A stretch of 64,000 bases of DNA from Acheta domesticus (taxonomy: Eukaryota; Arthropoda; Insecta; Orthoptera; Gryllidae). The number at the start of each line of letters is the position of its first letter. Position 1 is the stretch's first letter. The position numbers and the translations under genes are program-made. The notes below the pieces were generated by a model that saw only the letters and a list, made by a program, of their open reading frames with translations, did no database searches and was not told the origin of the DNA. The DNA lies in NCBI GenBank assembly GCA_031308135.1, contig JAHLJT010009436.1, positions 142,622,303 through 142,686,302 on the forward strand. Reading direction: 5' to 3'. Positions 33,918 through 46,125 of this stretch are shown piece by piece.

Positions 33918-35528
33918 GATAGAACCAGTGCCCTCTGGAATACAAAGCCTGGCGACGATTTTGTGACGTAAGCACGAGTAGGCCCACGAAGAGACTCTCC
34001 GCCCGGATACTCCGTGTGTTATGCATGTTGCTATGTTGTGTTGGTTGTGATTTTCAGCATTTTGATTATTTTTATTTACAGAAATTCGAACTTGGTAAGT
34101 ACAATTTATTAACAGTAGTTTCTGATTAAGTTAACTTTACGGCTTAGATCTAAAATTAAGGCAAATATAAGCAAATGATATATTTGTGCTTCAATTTGTA
34201 AAAATGTGTTACGAGGCTTCTAGGTTATTGTGCATATTGATCATATAGTATTTAGGACTTAAGTTATTACACAGTTAACAGATGTTAACAAATTCGGAAC
34301 TATTCAAACCCTCATTGTTTCATTTACAGCTCATCACAATAATGCCTTTCAAGTATTGTGTACCCAATGTAAAGGGAACTACCGAAACGGCCGTGCTGTT
34401 AGTGTGTTCAGCTTTCCCAATGAGAAAGAGCCAAGGAGTGCATGGATCAAAGCTATTTGTAGAGAGAAAACTTTCATACCCAACAATAACTCAAGGATAA
34501 ATATTTTTAAAAAATGTTTTAAACTTGCAAACGTTGGTGACAGTGATAGTGATAGTAATAGTTGTGGTGATAGTTATTGAATTGTTGAAAAATGAATTCA
34601 ATCTTTGCCTCATCAACAATTAATATCGCCTCATCCACATATTTAGCACAAAATATTACTCCATTTTGACTTAAGATGACTGTGTCTGCTGCTTAACCGA
34701 TTCAGAAAAGAGATAACTCATGGGTCCCCTGTTTTGGTTTGTAACAAAAATCATTGAACTTGAAGAATTTGTTATTCAACATTAATCTACTTGCTAGCAG
34801 GATCTCCTCATTCGGTATTTTAAATGAATTTTCCTTATCAAGATTTCCTTCAGAGCTTCAAATATTACGTTATGTGGGATGTCTTATGTGTTTTAATATT
34901 TACGTATTATTTAATATTTACATATTGTTGCGTGATATCTCAACTCGAAATCTAGCCTGCAGCATGATTCTGCTTCTGTACTTTTCTTTCCCAAAATATT
35001 TTAAATCTCCTATTCTGTAAAAATAATGATTGTGTGTATTAATGTAGGAATATGTATGTATATCTATTGAGAAAGTACTTAAATATTCTTGTTGTGTTAC
35101 TATCTACACCAGAGAGTATATACACAATCTATCTATTGAGTAATATATGTAAATTGTGACATGATTTTCTTCAAAATAAATAACTATTTCTAAAATTAAT
35201 CAAAGTGTATTTTTATAAACTTCTGATTTTAATTTTGTTGATAGTTGTAGAAAAAATTATACTTTTTTTTCTTACAAAGAAACATTGTCCTGAAATAAAA
35301 GCAACATATTTCTAAAAATATGAATCCTTCAATTTTCGTTACCCAAATCTATTGGTGGAAAATGAAAAGCCAGGGAGAAATATATTGTGAAATGCTGTTG
35401 TTATTAAGTTCAAGTTCAGCGTAGATCGTAGGCCCATGGCGGGGCTGTTGGGCCTACTCATCGTGACGTCATTGGCAAGATGGCTGCCCGTCGCCAGGCT
35501 TTGTATTCTAGAGGGCACTGATAGAACC
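33918..35528 (+). mobile_element. P-like (THAP-bearing) DNA transposon, non-autonomous, with intact ends
   Basis: GATAGAACC at 33918-33926 and 35520-35528 is a perfect direct repeat flanking the element (33927-35519, 1593 bp). Its ends are 31-bp inverted repeats with one mismatch (AGTGCCCTCT, then GAATACAAAGCCTGGCGACG); more distal subterminal blocks (TGACGT, GAGTAGGCCCA) are also shared inverted. Inside is a damaged THAP zinc finger. THAP fingers with 8-bp-class target duplications are hallmarks of the P superfamily. No transposase catalytic region remains, so mobility would need a helper. Confidence 0.85.
34342..34580 (+). pseudogene. THAP domain, truncated, inside the P-like element
   Basis: ATG at 34342 gives MPFKYC; one base is missing just after, and the next frame continues QCKGNYRNGRAVSVFSFPN with W-I-K-A-I and FIPNNNSR. 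This matches the THAP start (M-P-x-x-C, C-x2-4-C spacing), the FP dipeptide and conserved W. The second zinc pair (C-x2-H) is missing, replaced by an unrelated D/S-rich tail to a stop at 34578-34580. Upstream, TTTACAG then AAATTCGAACTTG then GTAAGT (about 34075-34101) looks like a 5' exon end, and CATTTACAG ending at 34329 like the next acceptor, so an intron of about 235 bp is likely. Confidence 0.75.
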
Positions 35529-35539
35529 TGCCCTACGAT

Positions 35540-37875
35540 GACGTAGGATGTAAATGACGTACGTGTGATTTAATCTGAAATTCTCTACCGAAATAATAAC
35601 ACTGCTATTTTCATGAACATTTGTAAGGATTCAAAATTCGTTTACTTTGCAATATTATCTGGGAGCTTCCTTGCTCTCGTCGTGATTACAATATTAAAGT
35701 TTAAGCTTTACCAAAGCTCCGCTGTTTGGCGCTAATGCTCTCGAAAACAAAATACAATAAACCCAAACCATAAATAAATTGATACCATTCTTGTAACATA
35801 CAATTAATTTCATTCATACATTTAGCACATTTGGAAACATTCAATAATTTACTGTCATAGCTTGCCTGAGCATTTTTATATTAATTTTCGTTTTTTGCTA
35901 ACTTAGATTATATATTCAATTGTATGGCACAAAACTTCGTCTTCCTACAACATTATGAGAATGTCTTTTCACTTCCCTTTTTGTTGCCCCTGTCTTCCTT
36001 GTTGATCGACGGAAGATATTAGTATTCCATTGCCATTCTTCACTTCGTTCAGCCAAAACATCGTACTGCCACCTAGCGTTCTTATTTGGATAAGAATTTC
36101 CGACAATAATTTTAAATTCAAAATTCTGATAAAAAACGTTGCTTATTATATTGCTAGTACTTCGCCACTATTGGAACACAAATATTAACTCAGTTAATTT
36201 TAGAAAACTTTAAAACATTATATCGTAACTCCGCGCAGCACCCTAACTACCGTTCATCATATGCGATCATATCGTTGTTCTTTGGTTAAACTAACATGAT
36301 CGCCTTCCAACTATTTTTCCTATCGAAAAACATTCACAAATGTACTTCTTGTCCCTTCTTTCGGCGTATCTAGGCTCATTTGTCCTATTCTCCTTGTATT
36401 TCAATTGGCTTTCAATTTACGACACTAAATGCATTTTTTCTAGTAATTACTAATTTTATATTACACATTTACTTGTCTATCGTGGTCCACTGCTAAAATA
36501 CTGTTACAATATTTATTTAGAACACTAGTGTTTGCCTAAAACCCTCTCTTCATTTTTTTATCGATAACACATGATGTGTCCCATTACGTGGTTCATTTTT
36601 CTCTCTTTATGATCATTTTTACAATTAACTCAATATTTTGTTATGTTTGTAGACCTCCCTCAGATGATCCATGTCAATAAGTAAAAATATTTTGTACTAC
36701 TGTCACGATGGGACACGCATGGGCACAAAGGAATTCTGGTGTTTGAATTCTCCGACTAATTATAACTAGCGAGATTTATGCTTTAGATCGTGATTCCCTT
36801 ATTACGGAATGAAGACATGTTGAAATTTGTATACTAATAATACTAGTTTTGAATAGTTAGCTTGTCTTTTTGGTGCACTCTAAAAATTAAGGTCCCGGGT
36901 TTGTTCGTGGCACATATCACTGTTTTATTATTTGTAATACATGCGAAGACACATAGTAGATCCATAACTGTTACTGCAATGACTGACAGTTTTTGGATGT
37001 GGTTAGGCGAATCAAAAGCAACTAAATTTTTTCTAGACAAATGGGGTAGCATATTACTTTCTTTATATTATTAGTGACGATTCGACTACCATTTATTTCA
37101 GTTTTTTTTCAGATAGTTTATTTTGTTATTGAATCAGCTGCCTGAAATACATAGAGCTAGGAATACAGGGAGTTGGCATGACACCACAAACTTGAAGCCA
37201 CTTGAAGCAACGATCCAAATTATCCCTGTGCCCAAAACGCTTGTAGGCATCCTCGTATTGAGATGAGTTATTTGACATAGTTTTTAGTATTTAAAAGCAT
37301 TGATCAGATTAACAAGCTTTTGTAACAGTTCGTCATCGTTACTTATGCGTCTTACTGCTCTACAAATCGTTTGTGAAAGGAGTTAATTACTTTTAACATG
37401 TAAGTAGTTACTCTATAAGGTTTGGAAAACATAGTAACATTTGAAGATATTTGTTAATTTTCGTTATTTTTTCCTTAATATTGTAACGAGTCAATATGGC
37501 AGGAAGAATGGATATTCAGAAGGTATTCTGCGCACGGCCGCCTGGGACTGATAATGTGTTGAACACCAAGGCAACAGCAAGCGACCAAAGAAGTGAGAAA
37601 TAAACAGTCGCACTAAAGACGGATGTCTCGAAGTACAGGCGAGATGTGGACGTATTGAAGTAGAAACGATAAGTAGATGTTCTCTTATGAGGAAGCGGTT
37701 GATAGTCTGGTGATTTGAACGGACGTGCGGTGTATAAAGTGGGAGTATACAACGGACATGCGGAGTATAAATATTTTCCTTCAAATACGAAAGACTGAAT
37801 ATGAAAGACTGAATATTGGAATACTGGATACGTTGGAGAGTTGGAAGCTCGACTGTAGAAGTGAGATAATGTATT
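35540..37875. other. Mostly AT-rich, no confident gene
   Basis: Open frames on both strands at 36843-37074 are protein-like in places but conflict with each other and have no recognised domain. The stretch 37740-37815 contains short imperfect direct repeats (GAAAGACTGAATAT twice; CGGACRTGCGG twice). Confidence 0.45.
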
Positions 37876-37959
37876 AATGAGAACAGGGTTTTGGTCGGAA
37901 CAAAAAAATGGCTGAGTGGTTTAGTGGCTAGCGTTGTTCACAGACGGACGGACGGATGT

Positions 37960-38187
37960 TTTGCTTTCAAATGGTTTTTCGGTATCAAGTAGTTACAAAA
38001 CAAGGATTCTGACTACACCATGTGTTCGGGGATTTTTTTCTTAATTTAGCAACTGGTTTTATACACTTTTTCGTTATCAGGGCTCGGCAATGATTTTTTT
38101 CTGCCAAAAACCCGCCGTTTTTTCTCGCAGCATTTCATAACTTTCCCTATACTACGTATATTACTCCGTACGTAAACGGGAAAGTAA
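37960..38187 (-). mobile_element. Hairpin-ended repeat (family D), terminal fragment
   Basis: Carries ACCATGTGTTCGGGGATTTT and AATTTAGCAAC, shared in order with 51.3-51.36 kb, and ends in ACTTTCCC (38140) ... GGGAAAGT (38178-38185), the same terminal hairpin type as the 27.35-kb copy. A GACGGACGGACGG block matches the GTCCGTCTGTC block there in opposite orientation. Confidence 0.7.
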
Positions 38188-38642
38188 AAATAAGAGGATA
38201 AAGTGTAAACTCTCTCTTATTCATACGACCGATTCCATCCGTTCGCAGAAGGATGCACGTCTTCCCGCTATCATGCGTTCACTCTTGATTTTCGTATTTT
38301 TTAAGCAATGCAGCGAATTCTTGTAGAAAAAGGTAACAGGCCACAGACGCCATACATCGTCTGTGATTCGCGGAAGACGTCAGATAATTATTTTAATTAC
38401 AAGGAAAGATCAATCGTTGTCTACAAAGTAGTCAATTGACGTGTACTGAGAAGGAAAACACAATTATTTTTTGAACTTTAATCAGAATTAAAGTATCAAA
38501 TTTTTCACTATGCATTGATTTAATAATACTGATGTCAATGAAAATGATTTTTTCTGAATTTTTGAAAAGGTTATTTTACATTCAGGGACAATTAATTAGC
38601 AAATGACAGTTACTGATTATTTTATTACTTTCTGGTATACGT

Positions 38643-38644
38643 AC

Positions 38645-38722
<78 letters not shown>
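38643..38722. repeat. (TA)n-(GA)n compound microsatellite
   Basis: About 18 TA units pass directly into about 18 GA units. The right flank (GTAGTATACCTAGTATAGAG, then GGTTACGTAATGCCGCAG) resembles a hairpin-ended repeat terminus, so the tract probably grew from such an end. Confidence 0.9.
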
Positions 38723-38723
<1 letters not shown>

Positions 38724-39490
38724 TATACCTAGTATAGAGAAGGTTACGTAATGCCGCAGATAAAAGTGCCTTGTTTTGAAAATTTAAAACCGATTTGTAT
38801 GATGAATATCAATTAAGTGTTAAGAGAGACAACGCACTCTGTGCGTTACAAATATGTACCTAATGAAGGAAATTACATGAGAGTAATAAAGAAACAATCG
38901 CAAAACCCTTGCGTCAAACTTCCTTCTTACTGTCGCTGCATGACATGACGCGTTGCAATCTTCCTTTTACGTTGCAATCAAGAATGCAACCTTCCTTTTA
39001 AGTTAATCTACTTTTTCCTTCTACGCATCTGAGATTTCCAATTCCGAAAACAGAGGAAGGAAAGTTAATGCATTTACATAGATCTCTTTTTTATCAGTCT
39101 CGTCTGCTTAATTTATTCTACGAAGTAATTGTATGGAATTCAGTGGAATAATTAGTATGATCCAAAAGAAAACATTTATGACACACATCCCACCAATTCT
39201 CTACCAGGTAAAGAAGGTAACGATTCTCGCTCCATCCTTCACCCGCTGCGCAATGGTGGGTAACACAGGGTTCAAAAACTGTTTTATAATTTATATTCGT
39301 AAAATGGTTAAAATGGCCACTGTCACATCTTGCAGAAGTCTTTGATTTGTTTTATTCCTTAATCAGACCGAAAGAAATTCTTTTCAGAGTCCAGAATTTT
39401 TATTTAAAACGATTATTGCGCTAATCTTTTTCAATTATATTATTCATAGTTGTTGGTGGCATAATTTTCGTCCTCTAAAATTGTTTTATT

Positions 39491-40951
39491 ACTTTTCCTC
39501 CCTAGTACAGGGAGGAAAAGTATTGGAATCACCTCAATAATACGATCTCACATTTTTGGTCATAAAATCAGAGTGAGCTGTTCTTTCGAGCTGTAACAGT
39601 TTACACATGTCAGGGTTAAGGTCTATCGATTGATTACTAGTGATTCCGGACGCGCAACTACTAAAGTAATTAGTCCGGTAAGTGTAGTGCATGTTTTTGC
39701 TCGAGAGGTGGCGGTGATTTTCTCCCGCTGGATGGCGGGATCCGGCGCCGATCTACCATCGGCTAGCCGGGTTTTTCCCAACCACATATCTGCCACCAGC
39801 CCCAGTCAGAACAAGCTCTAAGCTCCCGACCGGACTCCGGCATGTGCCGTAGTATAGTGCATGTAGTGTGGATGAGGGGTAGGATAGGTCAAGGAATTGG
39901 AAGGAAAGATCGCGCATGTTCCGTGGCCCATTTGTTAGGGTACTGCTTCGGAATCCGCCTGGTATTGATCGCAGAAACCCGAAAAACTACGGATTAGAGC
40001 AGCCGGCCGCTAGAATCCTTCTAGTAGTAGAATTCTCCTCCAGGTACGCACATGTCAAGCATTAACTCTGTAAAATTAGTAACTTTTGAGTTGAAACTTG
40101 GTAAAGTTGTTTGGGGTAAGATTCAGCGGAGCCGTTCTGGAGATCATGCAGATATTTTAATTTTGGAGGATATTTTACCTAAATTCCTTGTGACTTTTTG
40201 AATGAAAACAACTGCAATTTTTTCTTTAAATATTTTTTCTGGAAAGTACGTAAAAACAGTATAGATCCGATTTTCATTAAAACCTCTGAAATTTGGAAAA
40301 TTGCAAAATACTTAATTTTAACATACTAAGGATTTTAGTTTTTAAGGAAAATTCGGTGCGGACCAAACACCATTTGCTTTACATCGGCCTCACCCTCCCA
40401 CTTAATCACAGGCATATAGCTGATAAGCACGGTTTTAGATGAAGATTTGAACCGACGCAAGTCATGAATACACCCTGGCTAGAAGCGCACAATGTCTTAG
40501 CGATCTCGGATAAATTCATATCCAGCATTTAGGAATGCCCAAACGTGCTTGTATGATTTATTTAGGATGTCTCCGTCTATTGAAGAAATAAACTTGGCTA
40601 ATTAGTGAAAAAGGTGCAAATGTGAGTTGACCAGGATAGTGGTTCCAAATGTATAACACAGGGCATTAAAGGTGGATAAAAGATTTACTGCTCTTGTGCA
40701 CCACTACAAAAATGTTAATCTTGGTAAACATAAAACATTTCCTTTACATTTTCAACTGTGTTCACATTGAATAGTGCTTATATTGTTCCAGAATTTGTAA
40801 ACCTCACTCAGTTCATTAGTCTTTGAGAATAAATACTGAACTTCATGAAACAATATTATTGAAGAATTATGTTCAAAAGTAGATTTTTAAATGATGTCAT
40901 GCACTTATTTTAAAATGTGAGTAATTGTTGGGTAATAAAAGGAGGAAAAGT
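39491..40951. mobile_element. Hairpin/TIR element family C, copy 1, interrupted by a SINE
   Basis: Starts with a perfect 13-bp stem, ACTTTTCCTCCCT, a 5-nt loop, AGGGAGGAAAAGT (39491-39521), and ends GGAGGAAAAGT at 40951, giving 11-bp terminal inverted repeats. The body shares AGTAACTTTTGAG and AATTTGTAAACCTCACTCA blocks with the 58.8-59.9 and 60.5-61.1 kb copies. A SINE occupies about 39632-40047. No coding frame. Confidence 0.8.
39632..40047 (-). mobile_element. tRNA-derived SINE (family S), copy 2, head truncated
   Basis: Read on the minus strand: the family body (ATTCTAGCGGCCGGCTG, AATACCAGGCGGATTCC, a linker with CACACTACATGCACTATAC, GGGCTGGTGGCAG, GGCGCCGGATCCCG) to the tail GCGCGTCCGGAATCACTAG. 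The tRNA-like head is absent. It is nested within the family C element at 39.5-40.95 kb, so it is the younger of the two. Confidence 0.8.
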
Positions 40952-40959
40952 TTCGATAA

Positions 40960-42315
40960 GCCGCACATTTCCACCAATTTGTAATATTTACATAAAATTA
41001 CGTAATTTTCCAACTTACAAAAGATAAAAAGTTGCAATGTACATATTAAAGAGAACATTAATGTTTGAAAAAATACATACTATATATCTTTTTTTTGAAA
41101 ATTCAGAACTCTGAATCAAGATACGGCTGATGGCTACTTTGCTGTAATTATTCAAACATTAAAAAAAACATTTGGACCTGTTTTTGAGAATTTTCTGTAA
41201 GAGTAATTTAGAAATATTGACACATATGACTTAAAGTTACACGAAAATCGCTGGTGAAATTCAATAAATTGTCACGGAGTAAAAAGCAATGAAATGAAAA
41301 ATAGAGTACATTCCTATCGATTTTGCCGAACTCTTCTCTGACAGGTAATACGTGTAATACCGTTAATGCTGACGACAAGCTCCATTTACTTCAAATGCCA
41401 AAGATGGGTTCGAATCCTAGGATGAGTAAGATTTTTTTAATTACATTTGTATGGTGTGTGTTTTTGTATAATCTCTCTCTCTCTTTATATATATATATAT
41501 AAAACAGGATGTTGGCATGTATATAAGAGCAAAACGCCAACACCGTTGGGCCGATCTCCATGAAAGTTGGCACTTCTACGTGTTTATTCACCGAGGAGGT
41601 TTATGTGTTGTTAATTCTGTTTTAACTCCACTACATGGCGCTACATATTCACTAGATATCCACTACATATTCACGTCCAATGCAACCTACAACATACTCG
41701 GCAGCATTTTGAATCTACATCGTTAAATAAGTCCTAATCGATGCGTTCTTGGGCCTTAGAAACTAAAATATTGAGTCTCAATGAAACGTTTTGACAAAGG
41801 TCTCAATGAAACGTTTCTCACACTGTAACCTGTAGAATGAACTCTTCCTGAACATTCTACTGCATATTTGCTGGTCCGGCGCTTCTCGATATTACCTCTC
41901 TTTCTCAGAGATGTGCAAAATTTGCAAGTAAATTTGAATGAGTGGGATAGAGAGCGGCAGAGACTGAGGCACACAGAAACAAACAGGGACAGGGTGAGGG
42001 AGGGTGAGACAGTGAGAAACGGAGATGGGAGGGGAAAGAGGAATATGAAGGAGAACAGTCTCTCCTGGGTTTTCTACTATTTAATATAAACAACTGTGCC
42101 GATAATATTTCGGTAATACTTTACCGTACCAAGTTCTGAATTTCTATTATCAAACTTTAAAACAGTTGTCATGTACCTCCATAATGAACAAAATTGTTAA
42201 CATCTTTAATTGGCATCAAACAAGGAGAAAGAAATGAATATAAAGGAAATAATAATTTCAAAGAATCAAATTGTCTTATTTTTACCATTCGCTTCAACGG
42301 ATTAAAATAAAATGA
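40960..42315. other. AT-rich sequence with a CT/TA microsatellite
   Basis: (TC)n followed by (TA)n lies at about 41473-41501. Family A-like phrases (GGACCTGTTTTTGAGAA) occur at 41176-41192, so 41000-41230 is probably a decayed copy. No coding region recognised. Confidence 0.5.
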
Positions 42316-42322
42316 AATTTAC

Positions 42323-42413
42323 CCTTGTTATACTTTGTCCTGGAAGTGCATTCAGGTGTATCCGCAACACTCCGCTTCCCGTTTCATGGATAAACGTTAT
42401 CCAAGGATCCAAC
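42323..42413 (-). CDS. Candidate internal coding exon, unidentified gene
   Basis: A 91-nt stretch between an acceptor-like AATTTATTTTAG and a donor AGG-GTAAAT (minus strand). One frame is open for all 30 full codons: LDPWITFIHETGSGVLRIHL then NALPGQSITR; the other two contain stops. Composition is markedly more protein-like than the AT-rich surroundings. It begins with one base completing a split codon and ends on a codon boundary. I cannot name the protein, and no neighbouring exon with matching phase was found. Confidence 0.5.
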
Positions 42414-42423
42414 CTAAAATAAA

Positions 42424-43865
42424 TTCTCACTAATCAAGAAACTGATATCAAAGGAACTTAAGCAAAGTGACATTCATATTGATTCTCGTATGATTGTATA
42501 TATTTTCACAAACGTTATTCTAGACTGTTTAAAAGCCGTAAGCATAATTAATACAAGGGCAAATGGCACTACCATATAGTGAAGAACTATTTGTATAATT
42601 TATTGTTACGTAAAATTATGATAATTATATAGCAATCTTTTAAATTTTGAATATTTCAACGATCCCGTGCAAAAATCTTCATATAACTGATTGTTACAGA
42701 GTATTTTCTATTACCTTTGAAGACATATTTCATTAGGAAATGTAGCGTTATGCGCTGTAATGACGACAATCATCTTTATCAAAACAATCCAAATACCTGA
42801 TTAATGTTAATGATGCCAAGAAGTGCAAATATTTGATCTCATTAGTATCTGAGCTCAACACCTTATATTATACAATTAGATGCTCTATTGATTGGGCTGT
42901 GAAATCAAACATTGCCTTCATTACAATTTAACGATCTAATAGCAATCAGCGATCTCATATACTGAGCAGTTCAAATGGTATGAAGTGTGAAGGTGAACGA
43001 AATGGAATGACTCACATATTGTAGGCTAACAACTAAATCAGAATATCTTTGTGGAATATTCGCACCGTTTGTCTTGGCAATAATTGTTTTCAAAGACTAA
43101 CTTTGCCTGATCAAATCCTCAACAGCTCAAATCCTCGTGGAAATAGCCCTTGGACCACTCCTATCGTTCGCTGGGCCTGTGCTCGTTGGAAGGACGACCT
43201 TGTGAATACTAACGATAGGATTTCTACAATTTTGCATATTTTTGTCAGTTGCTTCAGTGCATAGCTAAGTGAAATTTCTTGACATTTGGTTAGAATATAA
43301 TACTATCAGGATTAATACGTATGTTAGTGCATTTTTGGTCACTTTTTCCTGTTGGTGCTTATTCTTGTAATTATTAGTCGCATATTTTGCATATTTAGTT
43401 CAAATAGAGCTTTATCTTTAAAACTAATACTCGTGTGTCGTACTATTAAAGAATTTATTTATTTGTGAAGTTCATTGATTCGAAAGAGCTGGTCACTGTT
43501 TGCATTTTTTATTTTCAATAGATGATAAAATACTTGCAAAAATGTAGGATATTTATTGATAATGTATTTTTTAACCAGTCGAAAGAAATAAAACAAGTCA
43601 TACAATGTACTTCACTAAGGTGAATATTTACGTCAAGTGATTCTCTTGCGAAGTCGAGTAGATAATATAATGTTTGCCCCAAAATATGTATTTTCATTTA
43701 AAGCATATTTCTCCTGAATTTTATCAAGAAAGGTTTATAGACGAAATTAAGTATTGTTATTTATACTTGCGTATTAAAGTGCACATTTCAGAATTTTTAG
43801 GTCATAAATGCATCTTTTTAAAAGCATATTTTAAGATTTTCATTCTCTAGTAATTACTCTTTATA
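42424..43865. other. Non-coding sequence, one ambiguous frame
   Basis: A plus frame at 43049-43264 contains a phrase reminiscent of LINE C-termini (VRWACARWKDDLV) but is too weak to call. Otherwise AT-rich with no named feature. Confidence 0.4.
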
Positions 43866-43871
43866 TCGTTC

Positions 43872-44383
43872 GTGGGCTGCAATAACTGCACGATTAAAAA
43901 AATCATGTGTGGAGGTAAATGACTTGCATTTTCAGCTTGTATTTTAATGCATAATTGTAGGGTTAATTGATGGATAACCCACTAAATGGCTTCTTATGGA
44001 TTCTATTAAAAATATTATAAAAATTGTAAAGTTGAAGATGGACTTTTTGGACAACGATACAATTACACGCGTCCCACAGAAAACAATTAAATACTTCTGC
44101 AATACCAGGACAACTTGAAACGAGTCACTATTGTCCAACAGAACACGCTCCTTCACTGCCAAGGAGCAGAGGCTAACTGAGAAGTGTCGGTATTGCAGTC
44201 AGGGCAAATAACAAAGCAGAGAATGCAACAGCGGCACTTCGAATGTTGTAGAATACTATACACTGAACAGTGTACAGTAAGACACGCCACTGTTGCTGCT
44301 AGAACGTTGACCACTCTGCAATTCTGAAGAGTACATTAAATCAAAATTCGTATTCTTTGAGTTATGCCACTATTGCAGCTCAC
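43872..44383. mobile_element. MITE-like element family B, long copy
   Basis: Ends GTGGGCTGCAAT (43872) and ATTGCAGCTCAC (to 44383) are inverted. The left 60 bp and right 150 bp match the shorter copy at 61952-62184, while about 260 bp in the middle (about 43960-44220) is absent from that copy. No coding capacity and no clear target duplication. Confidence 0.65.
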
Positions 44384-44389
44384 TTGCTA

Positions 44390-44700
44390 TAAGATACGCA
44401 CGTAATTTTCTATTCTTTGGATTTTTGGAACGACTGTGGGGAAACAACGTTGCTGAGTGTATGTTTTACTTGAAGATAGATCGTTCGTCATAACAATTTG
44501 AATTAAATGCTTAAAAATATTTTGTAAATAACAATGCTAAATCTCCTTATCAAAGTAGAATACAAATTGACCTTTCCATTAAAACATATCAGAAATTTGG
44601 CGTAAATGCCATTTTCACACTTCCATGTACTAGCTAGCAACCATATTTTTCATGTGAAAAATGTTTACACATATCGATTATGAAATCTTTCAAATCAATT
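44390..44700. other. AT-rich sequence, no gene
   Basis: Nothing recognised between the MITE and the SINE. Confidence 0.6.
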
Positions 44701-44707
44701 CCTACCG

Positions 44708-45062
44708 GGAGACATGTCTCACGGCACTAACTGATGTCATTGTAGTCCCTCTGACCGGCAGGTCCAAGGTTCGAGTCCCGACGTTGACAGAAATTTCGAC
44801 ACTAGCTTGTCAGCCAGTGGAGCTTAGAGTCAGCTTCCGGGAGCTGATTGGCGTTGGGAGCTTAGAGCTTGTTCCGGCTGGGGCGGTGCCCCGCTGGTGG
44901 AGGTTTGGGGAAAATTCCGCCAGCCCACTGTAGGTCGGCGCAGGATCTCGCCGTCCGGCAAGAGAAGACTACTGCCTCCTCCCGGGCAAACACTATAATA
45001 ACGGGACAATTGACCCTAGCAGTTAACGCGCCCGGAAATACCAACAATCAATCAATCAAATC
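44708..45062 (+). mobile_element. tRNA-derived SINE (family S), copy 3, internally deleted
   Basis: Clear tRNA-like head with box B GGTTCGAGTCCCG at about 44769. It then jumps from the head region to CAGCTTCCGGGAGCTGATTGG, GGCTGGGGCGGTGCC, GTAGGTCGGCGCAGGATCTC and the tail GCGCCCGGAAATACC plus (AATC)n at 45045-45060. About 160 bp of the middle, including the CA linker, is missing. Confidence 0.8.
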
Positions 45063-45069
45063 TAATCTA

Positions 45070-45800
45070 TTCCTCCAAATGAGTTCGTAAGCACCGTCAT
45101 TCTGCATTGATTTTCACGAACTTTACATGATTATCTTCCAGATGTTTTGTTTGTTGTGTATCGAGTGAATGTTTTGATTCTGGAAACATGCTACCAATAT
45201 GTTTTTTTCTCATGGTTCATCATTCATCATGGAATTCTTCTTTAGAAAAGAATAATGTTACTGCAGTAACATTAATGCTCTACAAATATTACATTGTTTT
45301 CTAGCACGATTACTCTTATTCGAGCATTATTACAAAACGACTAAAGCGATCGCACATTTGTAGTTCGATTTCTCCTCCGCAATGTAGTAATACTTCTCTT
45401 GAATCACATTTCTAAGAATGCGACACATTCGTTCGTTCGGTTGAACACATGGGTAAGGCCAGACATTTTAGATTTTTTAAAATTTTTGCCTTGCTTCATG
45501 TATTGTTCCTCCTCCTCTTCCTTCTTCTTTCATGTAATTGGCTTCAACTCGCTCACTCTCATAAGTATAATTCTTGTCAACCTCTCTTCATTGGTTGCCC
45601 TGCATATGTTGCCCTTCCTGCAAGCGAAGTCTTTAATATAATGTACGATTATTCTTTCTTCTGACATAAAAGAATTAACGTTCAATGTTTTGAGAATCCT
45701 ATCCACCTCAGTGGCACTAAGTACCAATCGAATTAACCTCGCCGCAGACACTGGAACTCTGTTGACATTCAAGGACATTAGCAGGGAATTCTGTTGAAAA
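45070..45800. other. Sequence with a GAA/GAG-rich run, no confident gene
   Basis: A minus-strand frame of 114 codons (45874-45530) has fairly balanced composition but no recognised domain, and ends in a GAAGAAGGAAGAGGAGGAGG stretch (about 45535-45510) typical of retroelement 3' tails. It may be the C-terminus of an unidentified retroelement. Confidence 0.35.
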
Positions 45801-45804
45801 TCGG

Positions 45805-46070
45805 CGCGCCACGTAAAGTGGGCGTGCGTCGGAGTCGCTCTCTCTTTCGGGCTATCGGTCGAATCTGGAGTCATACGGGGCCGCTCTCGTTACCGGTCGG
45901 CCCGCGCTGCCGTAAGCGGAGACGGAGCCGCGCGCGGGCACTCTCACCTGCCGAGCGACCTCCGCTCCCTGCCGGCATCTGCTCCGCTTCCGCGCCTCCC
46001 ACTGCCAACGAGTTCTGCGGCAGAACCGCCGTCACGGCCCTGCGCCCGCTGCGGTACTTCTTTGTTCATG
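45805..46070. other. GC-rich, CpG-rich patch
   Basis: Strong CpG content (GCCGCGCGCGGG). It directly precedes a full-length SINE. Open frames here are compositional. Confidence 0.6.
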
Positions 46071-46125
46071 GCGTGTCTTCTTCCGCAGAGTCGCAACGTC
46101 TATCTCAAACTCCTCGCAGCGGCAA

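Noticed and set aside
37908..37930. TGGCTGAGTGG, a perfect box A-like sequence
   Set aside because: No box B at the right distance and no cloverleaf; not a tRNA gene.
43049..43264. Plus frame with a LINE-tail-like phrase
   Set aside because: Single weak phrase, no neighbouring LINE motifs.
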